This document shows positions 25,701 to 35,000 of a stretch of 64,000 nucleotides of DNA, one piece after another. Below the pieces are notes generated by a model. The model made no database searches. It was given only the letters and a program-made list of their open reading frames with translations, and was not told the DNA's origin. Origin of the DNA: Hyaloscypha bicolor E (Eukaryota > Ascomycota > Leotiomycetes > Helotiales > Hyaloscyphaceae); assembly GCF_002865645.1 (NCBI RefSeq), contig NW_020194594.1:62001-126000 (forward strand), written 5' to 3'. Numbering within the stretch: position 1 is the stretch's first letter; each line of letters starts with the position of its first letter. The translations under genes were made by a program, and so were the position numbers.

Positions 25701-26488
25701 TCTTTCCTAGAAGTCTTGATGCCTGCAAGCCGACTACGAGGACATTCGCTGTTTTCGCCATTATGTTGCCATATCTAGCATACCCTGACCCATGGTGTGG
25801 GGTTCCGAGAAATAGTATTCCTGCTATGGCATTTCCAATCCCAGGGTAGTTTTCAGGTTTCGATTTTGCCATAGTAATTGCCTGGTTGATTTGTGTCAGT
25901 ATGGGGACTCCAATGTATAGAGGTCTAAGAAACCAACCAATTTTGCAACTATGCCACCCATGCTGTGACATACGAGCACCAGAAGACGACGTTGCTGCAA
26001 ATCACCTTGTCAGCGTCATCTTTGGTGGCAGAAACAAACTAGAAGGATACCTGATCGGGTCTCCTTCTCTCTAGCTTTACAGCTTCTAGAAAGCTTCTCG
26101 CAAAGTCGTCCAAAGTCCCAGTACCACGAGAGAACGCAAAACCAGAGTCGTAACCGAAAGTGTAAACCCTTGCCCCTGGAAACTCGCTCGGCACAAAATC
26201 ACTGAGCCAATTCTTGCCATTGCTATGAGTCCAAGTCTTGAATGCTGTACCACCTAGTCCATGAATTGCAATTATGTCGGCATCAAATGACTCTGTTGTC
26301 TCCTCGAAATTCCTGGTGGACGATACACTATCATCAGGGTTCAAACGAAATAATCCAAAGGATTCTTTTGATTCATTGATGTTATCGTGGTCTACGTTCT
26401 CCGGTTGATTGGATTTCGATGCACAATGATCGCTTGGGCTCTTGAAGGAGCCCATGGTAGCCCCTCTTGAAGACGATGGATCGTTCAT
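22752..26488 (-). CDS. NLR-like STAND protein: alpha/beta-hydrolase, NB-ARC, TPR
   Basis: Six exons (26051-26488, 25938-25994, 25561-25881, 25343-25514, 25158-25302, 22752-25107) give about 1162 residues; the acceptor at 25302 could instead be 25293. An N-terminal alpha/beta-hydrolase domain has an oxyanion HGLGG (76-80), the nucleophile elbow CHSMGG (Ser about 157) and GTPHHGS (191-197). An NB-ARC NTPase follows: P-loop GLGGIGKS (about 373-380, split by the 50-nt intron 25108-25157), Walker B WAMIIDNAD (about 447-455), ILYTTRTKD, a GLPL-like RLPLAIVQA and an MHD-like LHRLVQ. From about residue 690 come five or six 42-residue TPR/kinesin-light-chain-type repeats. The end is basic (SKKKRL), perhaps a nuclear signal. 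This is a classic fungal NLR layout, with the hydrolase as the likely effector arm and the TPRs as sensor. No lesion is seen. Confidence 0.88.
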
Positions 26489-27551
26489 GACCAATTTCGT
26501 GGAAAACCAGGAACGGAAAGAGTGTAAGAAGATCAAGAGATAGGGGCAACTAAAACTTGCGTACAAATCCTCACACAAATAAGATAGAGGGAATAATCCG
26601 TAGACCGAGAGGGAACAACAAGCTCAGAGATGTCGTGAGGTTTTCAGAGGCGGCTGGGAGAAATTGGCGCAGCAAAAACAGAAGGTAAATGGGTGCCTAG
26701 TGGAATTCTTACATTTGAGGTCCTTAAAGTTACCGCACCCTCTGATCATCCTTGCCAACAGAAGGTGGCTTGCGTTGTGTGACCTCGCGCCCAGTTTGCT
26801 CGTCATGATACCCAATCATGACGTTACTCTTCATGGCCGTACGCGGCACCACCGGCTCCTAGCTAGGCTTCCATGTTCTAGTCAACCAATCTCAACGTCT
26901 CAGTATCAGGCTGTTAGTATTGATTGGGCGAAAACCACTGAGGTTCGCACCCGCCTCAGCCCAGCTTCTAAACTTAGACTAACCTTCAATTTTAAAGTAA
27001 TTTTAAGAGGAATTTGTTATAATACAAGTATTTTTTAAGAAAACGTATATAAAATAACCCTGCTGTTACGTGGCACCGGTCACGTAGTGCCACTACACGT
27101 GACTTAGCATGCAGCCAGTGCTTTTGGCCTGGCAAACAGCCTCCGGCTCAATGTAAGCTCTTTACTACCACTGCAGCACTCACCTTATCGTGACACTTAC
27201 TTTATACCTAGAAATATAAAATTGAGGAACTTTTAATAACTTCCCTTATAAAAGACTATGTCTAATAAAAATAAAAATAAAAATAAAAATAATTATATGA
27301 GTAAAGTTTTCTCTCCCTATAAGGCTTTATAATTTGATTAAGTAATAGTTACAATATAAGAGAGTAAAATCTGTAAAAGAGGTGCGTGGAAAAGAGGTGC
27401 AAAAGACGGTTTTTAGCCGAAAACCACTGGGTTTATTGCTTCGGTGTTAGCGAGGCGTGAGCCCCCTATTCGCCAAAATAGGGGACAGGGACGGCATAAA
27501 ACATCTTCTCAAAACTTTAATCAAGTTCAGCAACTCGTTTGATCTTCATTT
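26489..27551. other. Intergenic region with transposon remnants
   Basis: The first 500 bases are the NLR gene upstream region. From about 26990 the sequence turns AT-rich with a five-unit TAAAAA-type array at 27266-27292, of the sort seen at LINE 3' ends. An imperfect palindrome around CACGTAGTG (27079-27103) and a hairpin repeat copy (27421-27540) are also present. No gene is seen. Confidence 0.5.
27421..27540. repeat. Hairpin repeat, copy 2
   Basis: CCCCTATT (27463-27470) pairs with AATAGGGG (27477-27484), followed by GACAGGGACGG. The right end CAAGTTCAGCAACTCG matches copy 1 at 17419-17432 with one change. It ends about 10 bp from the 3' end of the large HET gene. Confidence 0.55.
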
Positions 27552-30500
27552 TTACACCAATATAATCTCGCGCTCCTCCACATCCCCAAAGAAGTTATGA
27601 GGATCAATATTCAGCGGCTCTCGAGAAGGCTCTATCCCACGTCTTCCAAATCCAACGATAGTCGGGTACCTCAGCCTTGGTGCTTCACAGGATAGCTCGA
27701 TATAGCCTACTCTCCTATATTCCAAGCAAGTGTCGGATCCATCCATTGGGGCAACGGCGATACCTCTATTCAACCACAGATTAAAAGGATTCATTCTTCC
27801 TTCTTCAGTCTCAGGTTCTAGTTTAATTTGCAGACAGTAGATTTCATCTGGTACGTCTTCGGAGACATCTGGTAAAAGCCAACCTACTTCCTCGGTATCA
27901 ATACCGTTTGTTTTGAGTAACGCAAACGTTTGTGGTCCATCTTTCGAGTTGTCTGTTGTTGTTTGAAGATAGTTGAAGTCTTGATAGTACTCGAAGTGAA
28001 AGGGTCTGCCTTCTGGACGAGTTAAGCGGTACTCGAGTTCGTTCCTGCGTGCATCTGCAGTGTACCGCCACTCAGCTGTTCTACGTCGATAGAAACAGTC
28101 TGTAGTATCTGCCGCAAGCGGTCTCCATATTGCCCGCTGTAATTTCCCTCTGATTTGCAGCTTCATTGCCCCTTGTGGGAATGCTCGAAGCAGAATTGGT
28201 CTGTTTCGCAAGCTTGGACGAAGTGGTGCCAGTTGTTCCAATGGGATGGCGATTTCGGCAGGATCTATTGTCTCTTTTCGTCTGACCCCAACAATCTCTT
28301 TCCCGCTCTCAATCCGTTCGGCACCGTTGCCACCATCAAAAGAAATCCCCTGAACTTCAAGCCCACAATTTGAACTCCAGCATTCAGGAGAGTCATGCGA
28401 GATAGCCCCATCTACCGATGTCCATGACCAGCTTGGGCCTCTAGCACCATCCGGCCGTTTCCTTCGAATACCCGCAGAGACATACCACAAAAGATCTCGT
28501 GGCAGGGTATCCTCCCAAAGCCCTGCAATATAATGTGATTTCAGGCCGGATTTCCACAAATACTCAGCTATGCCCGCTATCGCCACCATCTTGTCGCCAG
28601 CTTTTGTCAAATTCCGTGGTGAGTATTCAGCCACGTGATCCCACCAGACCCTGGAGAAGTAGTTGTCCGCGTTTATTTGCTCCACTTCCAAATTTTCCCA
28701 AGCTTGCTCTGTCTCCAAGCTTTTGTCGATCTTGTGGTGATGGTCGTTGGGAGTATTGGTAGTCGAGAATTTCCTCCACCCATGATGATGAGGCTCGCGC
28801 ACACTTGCATGGACCTGACTGCTTCCAAAGAAGATCATGATTTTCGATAAGGCCATTTCCTGATAACACCACCCGCGAGAGTTCCACCTGGACATAGTAA
28901 TATCTCGCTGCCAAGACATTTCAACACCGCTGCTTTTCGATTGGACATACCATGGCAAGTCAACAGCAGAAAGTAAGCATGGAGTCATTGCTAGAGGATT
29001 CTGTCCCACAAACATGCTTTCAGAAGCGGCCCAAGATTTGACTGCTGCAATTGTACATACAGCATTGTTGTACACATCACACATGCTGATTGACTCAATG
29101 TTCCAATCGTCTATGGAGTCCTGGAGGATGCAGAGTGCGTCAACCCAGAGATAGCGGAATCCTAACTGGCTGGTAGCAAGGATAGCATCTTGAATGGTCT
29201 GGCCCAGAGAAGCTAAAGGGATTTTTTCTTGAAATCGTTGCTGATTTGCCCTGGTAAGCCTGGTAAAGTCACCGTGTCCCCAGCAATAACTCAAAGCAAT
29301 ATATTCCACCCCTTCTGCTGTCCCTTCTCGTAGATCTGTCCCGTTGACGAGCTTGACGTCTGGAGGGACGGAACTCCCGACATCAAGGAGCCTGGTCGGA
29401 ACAAATCCTTGGAGTCGTCCCTCTGATGGCACAAAATTCCAAGGATACTGCCAATCAAATCTGGCATCATATTGTTGTTCTGGCAATTCAGGTCGCACTC
29501 CAGCAGTGTTTCGAGATCGGAGATGCAGCCATTTCTTTATCATCGCCAGAGCTGCATTGGACCCAGTTGAGCTAGCCACCGGCTGTACGATTGGACCTCC
29601 TCCAGAAAGTGTAGTAATGCGTAAAGGTTCCACAGCCTCAACGCCCACCTGTATCCTTCTTATACCATACCCTCTCACAGCTTGCAACCAAAGCCTAGGA
29701 ACCTTAAAGCCTCCGAAATGCGGGATAATCTCCCGCCGAAACGGCGGCGGATGTGTTTCCGAAACCAACTCAACTAAACGCAACCGAATCCAAATCAAAC
29801 GTCGGCCGCGAAACTCCTCTCTCACCCTGGATAGTTGCTGCTCATCTGAGCTAACATCTGGCATCATTACATCCATTTCTTGCTGCACGACCTCATCAGC
29901 CCGAATCAAAGTTTCCTGCTGTTCCTGATTAAGAGACGCCCAAACCAGTGTGCAAAGATGACAGCCATTCGCGGCCGAGTCGGCCAGCTCTGATGGCGTA
30001 TTCCAGAGAGCAAACCGCTCGGAGTTGTCGACTTTGAAAGCGCCCTGTATTGCCCAATGTTTCCGTTTCAGAAACGTAGAGGAGTTACAAACTTTTTCAC
30101 ATCTAGCGCAGATGGCGTGGGGCCGGGAGTCGAGTTGTGCAACTTCTGCTGCAAACTCTTGTGCGGGGGAAGTTATTGGAGAAAGGAGAAAGGATTCTCT
30201 TTTTCTGCGTCTTCTTTTAGCCTTCCAAGAGAGAGAAGTGGATCCTAGGATGATGGCCGGGTCTGTTTCGGTAACTTCCAGTTTAGGAATCTCAGAGCTG
30301 GAGACGCAACATGTGCAGCGAACGAAACCGGGAAACATTTGTTTCTCTTTCACCTCATTCGGTGGACATGGTAAAGAGGTTCCTCGGGCTATCATATGAG
30401 GTGGCTCGTACAGGAACCCGCCCGTTTGGTCTTCATTCTCCCGAGGTTGTGCTCGGCTCGAGGCAGCCAGACCAACTCGGGAGGCTTCATCCCCCATTTC

Positions 30501-31121
30501 CTCAGGTGCGCTCAGCATCTGGCGCTGTGCCTCGAGCATGGCAATTGTAAGGCTCGCTACACTAGTCTTAGACTCGGATTTCGAACTCCTCGATATCTTT
30601 CGCGGCCCCCTAAGACCTCGCAGAACTTCAAACCATAACGCTATAGGGAAACAAACGAATTGAATCCACGCGAAGTATGGTGCATGTACGACCGCGATAG
30701 TCACACACCACACTACTGCCCCCATAGCCTTAAAAGCGAAGGTTGCATTGGCGCATCTTCTCACCCACGGAAGCTGCCCAAAGAGAAATTGCCCCAATGA
30801 AATGAAAATCGATGCCCCGACCACGACAAAGCCTATGATCCAGCTCACTCTTGTTCGAACAGTGGCAAAGGGGTATGTAAGCTGTAACAAACCGAGGCTT
30901 ATTAGCAACATCGCACCCTTGACGAATTGGCGCGGGAGTGAGTTGTCTCCAAAGGCAGCGGGGTGCGTGGTTCTCTCGTCAAGGCCATCGAAGTAGGATA
31001 GGAGTCGACTGAAGCGCACCCTCTGCACGACAGGGAGGAAACGTCTTGCTAGTGGCCGTGAGGTGCTAACCACGAAGTAGAGAAGCGTCCATGGAACGAG
31101 GAAATATAGTATGATAACCAT
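27552..31121 (-). CDS. Membrane-anchored HET-domain protein
   Basis: A single uninterrupted frame of 1189 residues. The first 170 residues hold about five hydrophobic helices, so the protein is probably membrane-bound. Two Cys-rich spots follow (FPGFVRCTCC and CARCEKVC). The HET domain then shows YIALSYCWG near residue 605, LWVDALCILQDS near 657 and RGWCYQEM near 747, all the usual signature blocks. A typical C-terminal part has the KMVAIAGIAEYL and YIAGLWEDTLPRDLLW motifs. The expected role is non-self recognition and cell death after hyphal fusion, here perhaps starting at a membrane. An in-frame ORF of 54 codons lies just upstream (31143-31307), separated by one TGA, so the natural start may be earlier. 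Confidence 0.85.
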   Translation of the reverse strand: MVIILYFLVPWTLLYFVVSTSRPLARRFLPVVQRVRFSRLLSYFDGLDERTTHPAAFGDNSLPRQFVKGAMLLISLGLLQLTYPFATVRTRVSWIIGFVVVGASIFISLGQFLFGQLPWVRRCANATFAFKAMGAVVWCVTIAVVHAPYFAWIQFVCFPIALWFEVLRGLRGPRKISRSSKSESKTSVASLTIAMLEAQRQMLSAPEEMGDEASRVGLAASSRAQPRENEDQTGGFLYEPPHMIARGTSLPCPPNEVKEKQMFPGFVRCTCCVSSSEIPKLEVTETDPAIILGSTSLSWKAKRRRRKRESFLLSPITSPAQEFAAEVAQLDSRPHAICARCEKVCNSSTFLKRKHWAIQGAFKVDNSERFALWNTPSELADSAANGCHLCTLVWASLNQEQQETLIRADEVVQQEMDVMMPDVSSDEQQLSRVREEFRGRRLIWIRLRLVELVSETHPPPFRREIIPHFGGFKVPRLWLQAVRGYGIRRIQVGVEAVEPLRITTLSGGGPIVQPVASSTGSNAALAMIKKWLHLRSRNTAGVRPELPEQQYDARFDWQYPWNFVPSEGRLQGFVPTRLLDVGSSVPPDVKLVNGTDLREGTAEGVEYIALSYCWGHGDFTRLTRANQQRFQEKIPLASLGQTIQDAILATSQLGFRYLWVDALCILQDSIDDWNIESISMCDVYNNAVCTIAAVKSWAASESMFVGQNPLAMTPCLLSAVDLPWYVQSKSSGVEMSWQRDITMSRWNSRGWCYQEMALSKIMIFFGSSQVHASVREPHHHGWRKFSTTNTPNDHHHKIDKSLETEQAWENLEVEQINADNYFSRVWWDHVAEYSPRNLTKAGDKMVAIAGIAEYLWKSGLKSHYIAGLWEDTLPRDLLWYVSAGIRRKRPDGARGPSWSWTSVDGAISHDSPECWSSNCGLEVQGISFDGGNGAERIESGKEIVGVRRKETIDPAEIAIPLEQLAPLRPSLRNRPILLRAFPQGAMKLQIRGKLQRAIWRPLAADTTDCFYRRRTAEWRYTADARRNELEYRLTRPEGRPFHFEYYQDFNYLQTTTDNSKDGPQTFALLKTNGIDTEEVGWLLPDVSEDVPDEIYCLQIKLEPETEEGRMNPFNLWLNRGIAVAPMDGSDTCLEYRRVGYIELSCEAPRLRYPTIVGFGRRGIEPSREPLNIDPHNFFGDVEEREIILV

Positions 31122-31142
31122 TCTGAAGCCGATGGAGGCGAC

Positions 31143-31307
31143 TCAAAGGGAGATATAATTAGATGCGAATATGGCGTGGTCATGAAAGCTAATTGCAGTT
31201 GTGGTAGCATAGCTGCCTAGAAGAAAGACCCCTTTCTTCAGATAAGGTGTGATGTGAGATGAGAAGTGTAGACCACGAGGCCCGGCTGGTGCACACTTTA
31301 CGCCCAT
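31143..31307 (-). other. In-frame upstream ORF of the HET gene
   Basis: From ATG at 31307 a 54-codon frame ends in TGA at 31143-31145. It is in the same frame as the HET ORF that starts at 31121. It encodes a helix-like GVFLLGSYATTTAIS stretch that would suit an added N-terminal membrane segment. It is either an upstream ORF in the leader or the true N-terminus cut off by a stop. No splice pair that skips the TGA is evident. Confidence 0.45.
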
Positions 31308-31491
31308 CCAACCAAAAAGTGAGGCGAACAACCGAGCGAGTCTCTTATGTCACCTGAACAAATTTCATCCTTTACACATCAATACATCAATACCCCCTGC
31401 CTAGCGCCTCTACATCGTAGCTGAATACAAACTAAAAAAACAAGAAATTTGACATCGCTGTCTTCTCCCAAGTCTCCATCTCTTTTCTGAA

Positions 31492-31671
31492 ATGATCGAC
31501 AGCTGGAAACTTCTTGTAATCATTTTTTCCGCGTTGGCAAGCCCAATAATTTTGTTCTTTATTTACCAGCAAACGTTTCGGTATCTGAGGAGAAAGAGAG
31601 CGCGAGAGCTAGAGCGGATTTGGAGGATGACGCATGATGAGCTAGAGGGGGAGGGGGTATTTGACCAGTGA
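31492..31671 (+). CDS. 59-residue single-pass membrane microprotein
   Basis: The frame starts at ATG 31492 and ends at TGA 31669-31671. Residues 7-25 form one hydrophobic helix, followed at once by a basic cluster (RYLRRKRARELER) and an acidic end, the layout of a small positive-inside anchored peptide. A 5' leader without ATG of at least 50 bases precedes it. No family is recognised; it stands 370 bp from the divergent HET gene. It could be spurious, but the hydrophobic-then-basic order is regular. Confidence 0.4.
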   Translation: MIDSWKLLVIIFSALASPIILFFIYQQTFRYLRRKRARELERIWRMTHDELEGEGVFDQ

Positions 31672-31884
31672 CTTTGAGAGAAGCGGTCGTGTGGAACGAG
31701 AGTGAGTCCACTTTTGACCATCGATTTTCCTCTTTCTCTACCCCCTACCTAACGGTCGTCTTCACCGAACGAAGAGGCTCCGATTAAACTTGTTTCGATT
31801 ATCTGTTTTCTAATATTGTTAGTGAGAAGGTGCATTTCCAAAGCAGAGAGCCTGCCATGCTTCAGCGATGGCCTTCCCTCTGCG

Positions 31885-32035
31885 CCTATGGAGTCTTAGA
31901 AGAGACAGCCATGAGCTGCAGCTGGAAGGTGCAATGAAGAATTCGGGAGATGCGGGATTGACTTGACAGTCAACAGGTGGGGGGCGCGGGGAGGGGGGTG
32001 CGAAGGAATGGGTTGCACTAGCTCAGGAGAGTTGA
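31885..32035 (+). pseudogene. Relic of a DUF2306 gene, 3' end
   Basis: In the + frame the sequence reads LRR-S-QLE-M-N-G-AGLT and, after a break, EW-A-ES followed by TGA. These align residue by residue with the end of the intact DUF2306 protein at 16940-17068 (LRRVSYAKQLEAGMRNPGSAGLT and EWIVPAEDT, stop). A TGA right after AGLT and frame changes in the G-rich middle show that it is dead. Nothing upstream of about 31885 aligns. Confidence 0.7.
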
Positions 32036-32843
32036 ATATGCCAGAAAACTTTGTATGGAGAACTCATGTAGAATTGTTTTATTTCAAAATGGAACTGCGC
32101 GTGAATGATAAATACTTCTCTGGTGTTTAGCCTTCGGGATTATAGGGTAATACGTCGAAGTCCCTTCTTATCCCGCGCCCTTCATTGAAATGGGCGATGC
32201 TCACATTTATACCATTGTAATGCTCAGATTTGCTTTGAGCAACATGTTGAGAGAAAGCCTGTTGTAATTGTTCTTTTTTGAGAGCCAGTGTGAGCAGCAA
32301 CACGGATGAAGTACATTCTGGGGGCGAGAGAACTCAAGTGAATTTTAGCGGCCTTCGGCTACATTTAGCGAGCCGCTGAACCCCTATCTGCCAAAATAGG
32401 GACGGAGACGGTACTACACCCCTCTAAACTCCCCTTTTCAGGCAATAAATGGTGAAACTTTTTCAAGTTCAATAAATCCTTTATTATTGCATATGAAATA
32501 GAAAAATACAATGGCGCTGCTAGAACTATTCTGACTGCTTTTAGCTTCCAAGTTCAGCAAACGAGACGGGGCCTAATCCGCGCAACGTACGTAATACGGG
32601 ACCATGTCAGTTTACAAGGGAAGCCGCAGCCGCACAGGTTATGGTTGGGGCCATATACGAATACGGCAACAGCAATGAAAATCACCGTCCAAGTGCAGGG
32701 TTTAAAAACTACACCGTGTAACGGGTTGCACAGGGACAATCCAAACACCCCTGTTTTTACTCGAACCCCATCTCAACTGCAAACTACTCCAAAGCACTTC
32801 CTTCCACATTCAACCTCAAACTTCCACCACAGCACTACACAGC
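32036..32843. other. Intergenic region with hairpin repeat copy 3
   Basis: From 32345 to about 32475 it carries a third copy of the hairpin repeat: CCCTAT (32383-32388) pairs with ATAGGG (32397-32402), followed by GACGGAGACGG. A CAAGTTCA-type segment lies at 32465 and again near 32550. The last 200 bases are the upstream region of the dehydrogenase gene. No gene is seen. Confidence 0.5.
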
Positions 32844-34152
32844 ATGGCCATCAAAAACCTCACGGCTCTCATAACTGGTGGCTGTGGCCAAATCGGCCTC
32901 GCCATCACGGAGTATTTGCAATCCCATCATCCGAGCACCAAAATTCACATTCTCGACATCTCAACACCCATCAAGCCATCCCCAGGCGTAATTTACCACA
33001 TAGGCAGCATCACCGATGCTTCCGTAACCTCCTCTCAATTCTCTCTCGTCAAACCAGAAATCGTGTTTCACACAGCCGGACTCATTCCATCAATCGCGGC
33101 ACGTTTGGGGATGGATGAGGAAAAAGATTTTATGAATGTTAATTTGGAAGGTACGAGGATTGTCTTAGAGGAAGCGAAGAAGGCCGGAGCGAAGGCTTTT
33201 GTGTACACAAGTAGTGCGGACGTGATGAAGGGAAATAGTTGGCAGGATCTGAGGGGGGTTGATGAGGAGATGCCGATCTCTGAGGTATTTGATAATCCAT
33301 ATGGGAAGTCAAAGGTAAACATTTTTCTTTCTTTGGGTTTTCTCTTTATGGGATTGGGGATGGTTTGAGTGAGAACTATCTCACTATTGTTCGCTTGTCT
33401 TGACTTCATTTCAAGCTCTGCGTCGAATTGAAAGTCACGTGCATAAGCCAGCACTCCCCGAACTGCCCATATACTTCTCGGAACATCCAGGCGCAATTTA
33501 GGATTCCTCGTTGCGGTGACAGGTTCCTGAACTAACGATCTCCATCAAGGCACTAGCGGAATCCTTGGTCCTCTCCGCCTCCTCACCCACTTTCCCTACC
33601 ACCGCACTCCGAGCCCATGCAGTCTTCAGCGCAAAAGACACCAACCTCCTCCCCCTCATGCTCGCCGCACCAAGGAACCTACATCTTGGGCCAGGAACAA
33701 ACCTCTACGATTTCACCTATGCGCCAAATCTTGCTCACGCCCACGTTCTCGCAGCTATCAACCTCCTCACAACCACCTCAGCCCCAAGGTCGGCAGCAGG
33801 GAAAGCGTTTTTTATCACAAATTCTGAGTCCCTCCCATTTCGAGTGTTCTCGAAGCTGTTGTGGACAGTATTTGATGGGAAAGAGCCTGGGAAGGGAATC
33901 ACAGTGCCGACGAATGTAGCGGTAGTGATGGTTTGGTTATCAGAGAAGATTGCGGGGTGGACGGGCAAGAAGCCTGTATTGACGACCAAGGATTTGGGGG
34001 ATAGCTTGGCTGAGAGATGGTTTGACTGTGGGAGGGCAAAAGAAATTTTAGGGTATGTGCCGCAGGTGAGTATCAAGGATGCGTTGGTGGAAGCGGCTGA
34101 GGAGAAGAGGAGGTTGGGCAAAGCAGCGACAGCTGTCGCGGAGATTGGCTAG
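32844..34152 (+). CDS. Erg26-like NAD-dependent sterol/steroid dehydrogenase
   Basis: Exons 32844-33314 and 33550-34152 give 357 residues. The start shows a Rossmann NAD-binding fold (ALITGGCGQIGLAI), followed by HTAGLIPS, VYTSSADVM and a catalytic YGKSK (Tyr-x3-Lys). This places it in the extended SDR family next to 3-beta-hydroxysteroid dehydrogenases and sterol-4-alpha-carboxylate 3-dehydrogenase (Erg26). A hydrophobic helix (VAVVMVWLSEKIAGW) lies in the C-terminal half, as in membrane-associated members. The intron is 235 nt, much longer than others here, with an ACTAACG branch site close to the acceptor. The actual substrate is not shown by the sequence; a paralogue used in secondary metabolism is as likely as the ergosterol enzyme. 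Confidence 0.85.
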
Positions 34153-35000
34153 CGGTGCGTGTTGATCTTTCATGATATAAAGTTTAGCATGGAAGATAAC
34201 CTGCAACAGTGGAAATGTGGAAATAATACAAAAAGGTTCTTCTTTACTTTGAAAATAAGAGAGGGAGATCCTCCCCAGTAAATGGAGGAAGACTTTGCAA
34301 AAGCATTGAGGCCTTCTCATTTCCAACTTTCTTCATCCATCATATGATTGGTTGCAGATTATACTGTAAGAGGACGTATAACGGCGCGCTGGAAGTACCA
34401 ATATTCGAACAGCCTCAAGCCAATTGGATGCAAAATGATTTTGATTGTTCTTAATGGAAGCAAAAAAAAAAGGAGTTTCTCTGCTTCGATTTCTTATAAA
34501 TACCGCGCCTCTTTATTTCCGAGCATTAAGAATCCGAAAATGATTTCAAACGCCTTTTATTGGATCCAGCTTTTTCTGAGCATACGAGCCAGCTAAATGA
34601 TTGGCTACTCAAGTTTTTCCATGACGCCCCATGACCGCTCCACGTACATATTAGTATTCAACCTCGATTGCATCCCCAGTCACTACTTTCTAGGAGGATT
34701 AGAAGGAGTCAAAGTAACACACTCTGGATCCAGACGAAACGCCTTATCAATTGTGCACCCAAGTACCGCCGACATTGCGTCCATACACATGCGGCTCCTA
34801 AGTCTGCCTAGCTCGGCAATTCATAGTCTAGATCGTGCAGTGAAACCAGGAGGATTTGTTTGAGCCGTTTGTTGGTTCACAAACGGTCTCCATTGGAGAC
34901 ACGGAGAAAAGAAAAAGGCTGGGAAAGGAGATGGATAAAGAACCCCCAATCCATCTCCAGCCCGAGAGGGGTAAGTCAACCAAAAATATATTAACTCTTC
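34153..35000. other. Intergenic region, no gene seen
   Basis: Short frames of 82-92 codons occur on both strands, but none shows a domain, a signal peptide or splice signals that extend it. No repeats are obvious. Confidence 0.4.
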
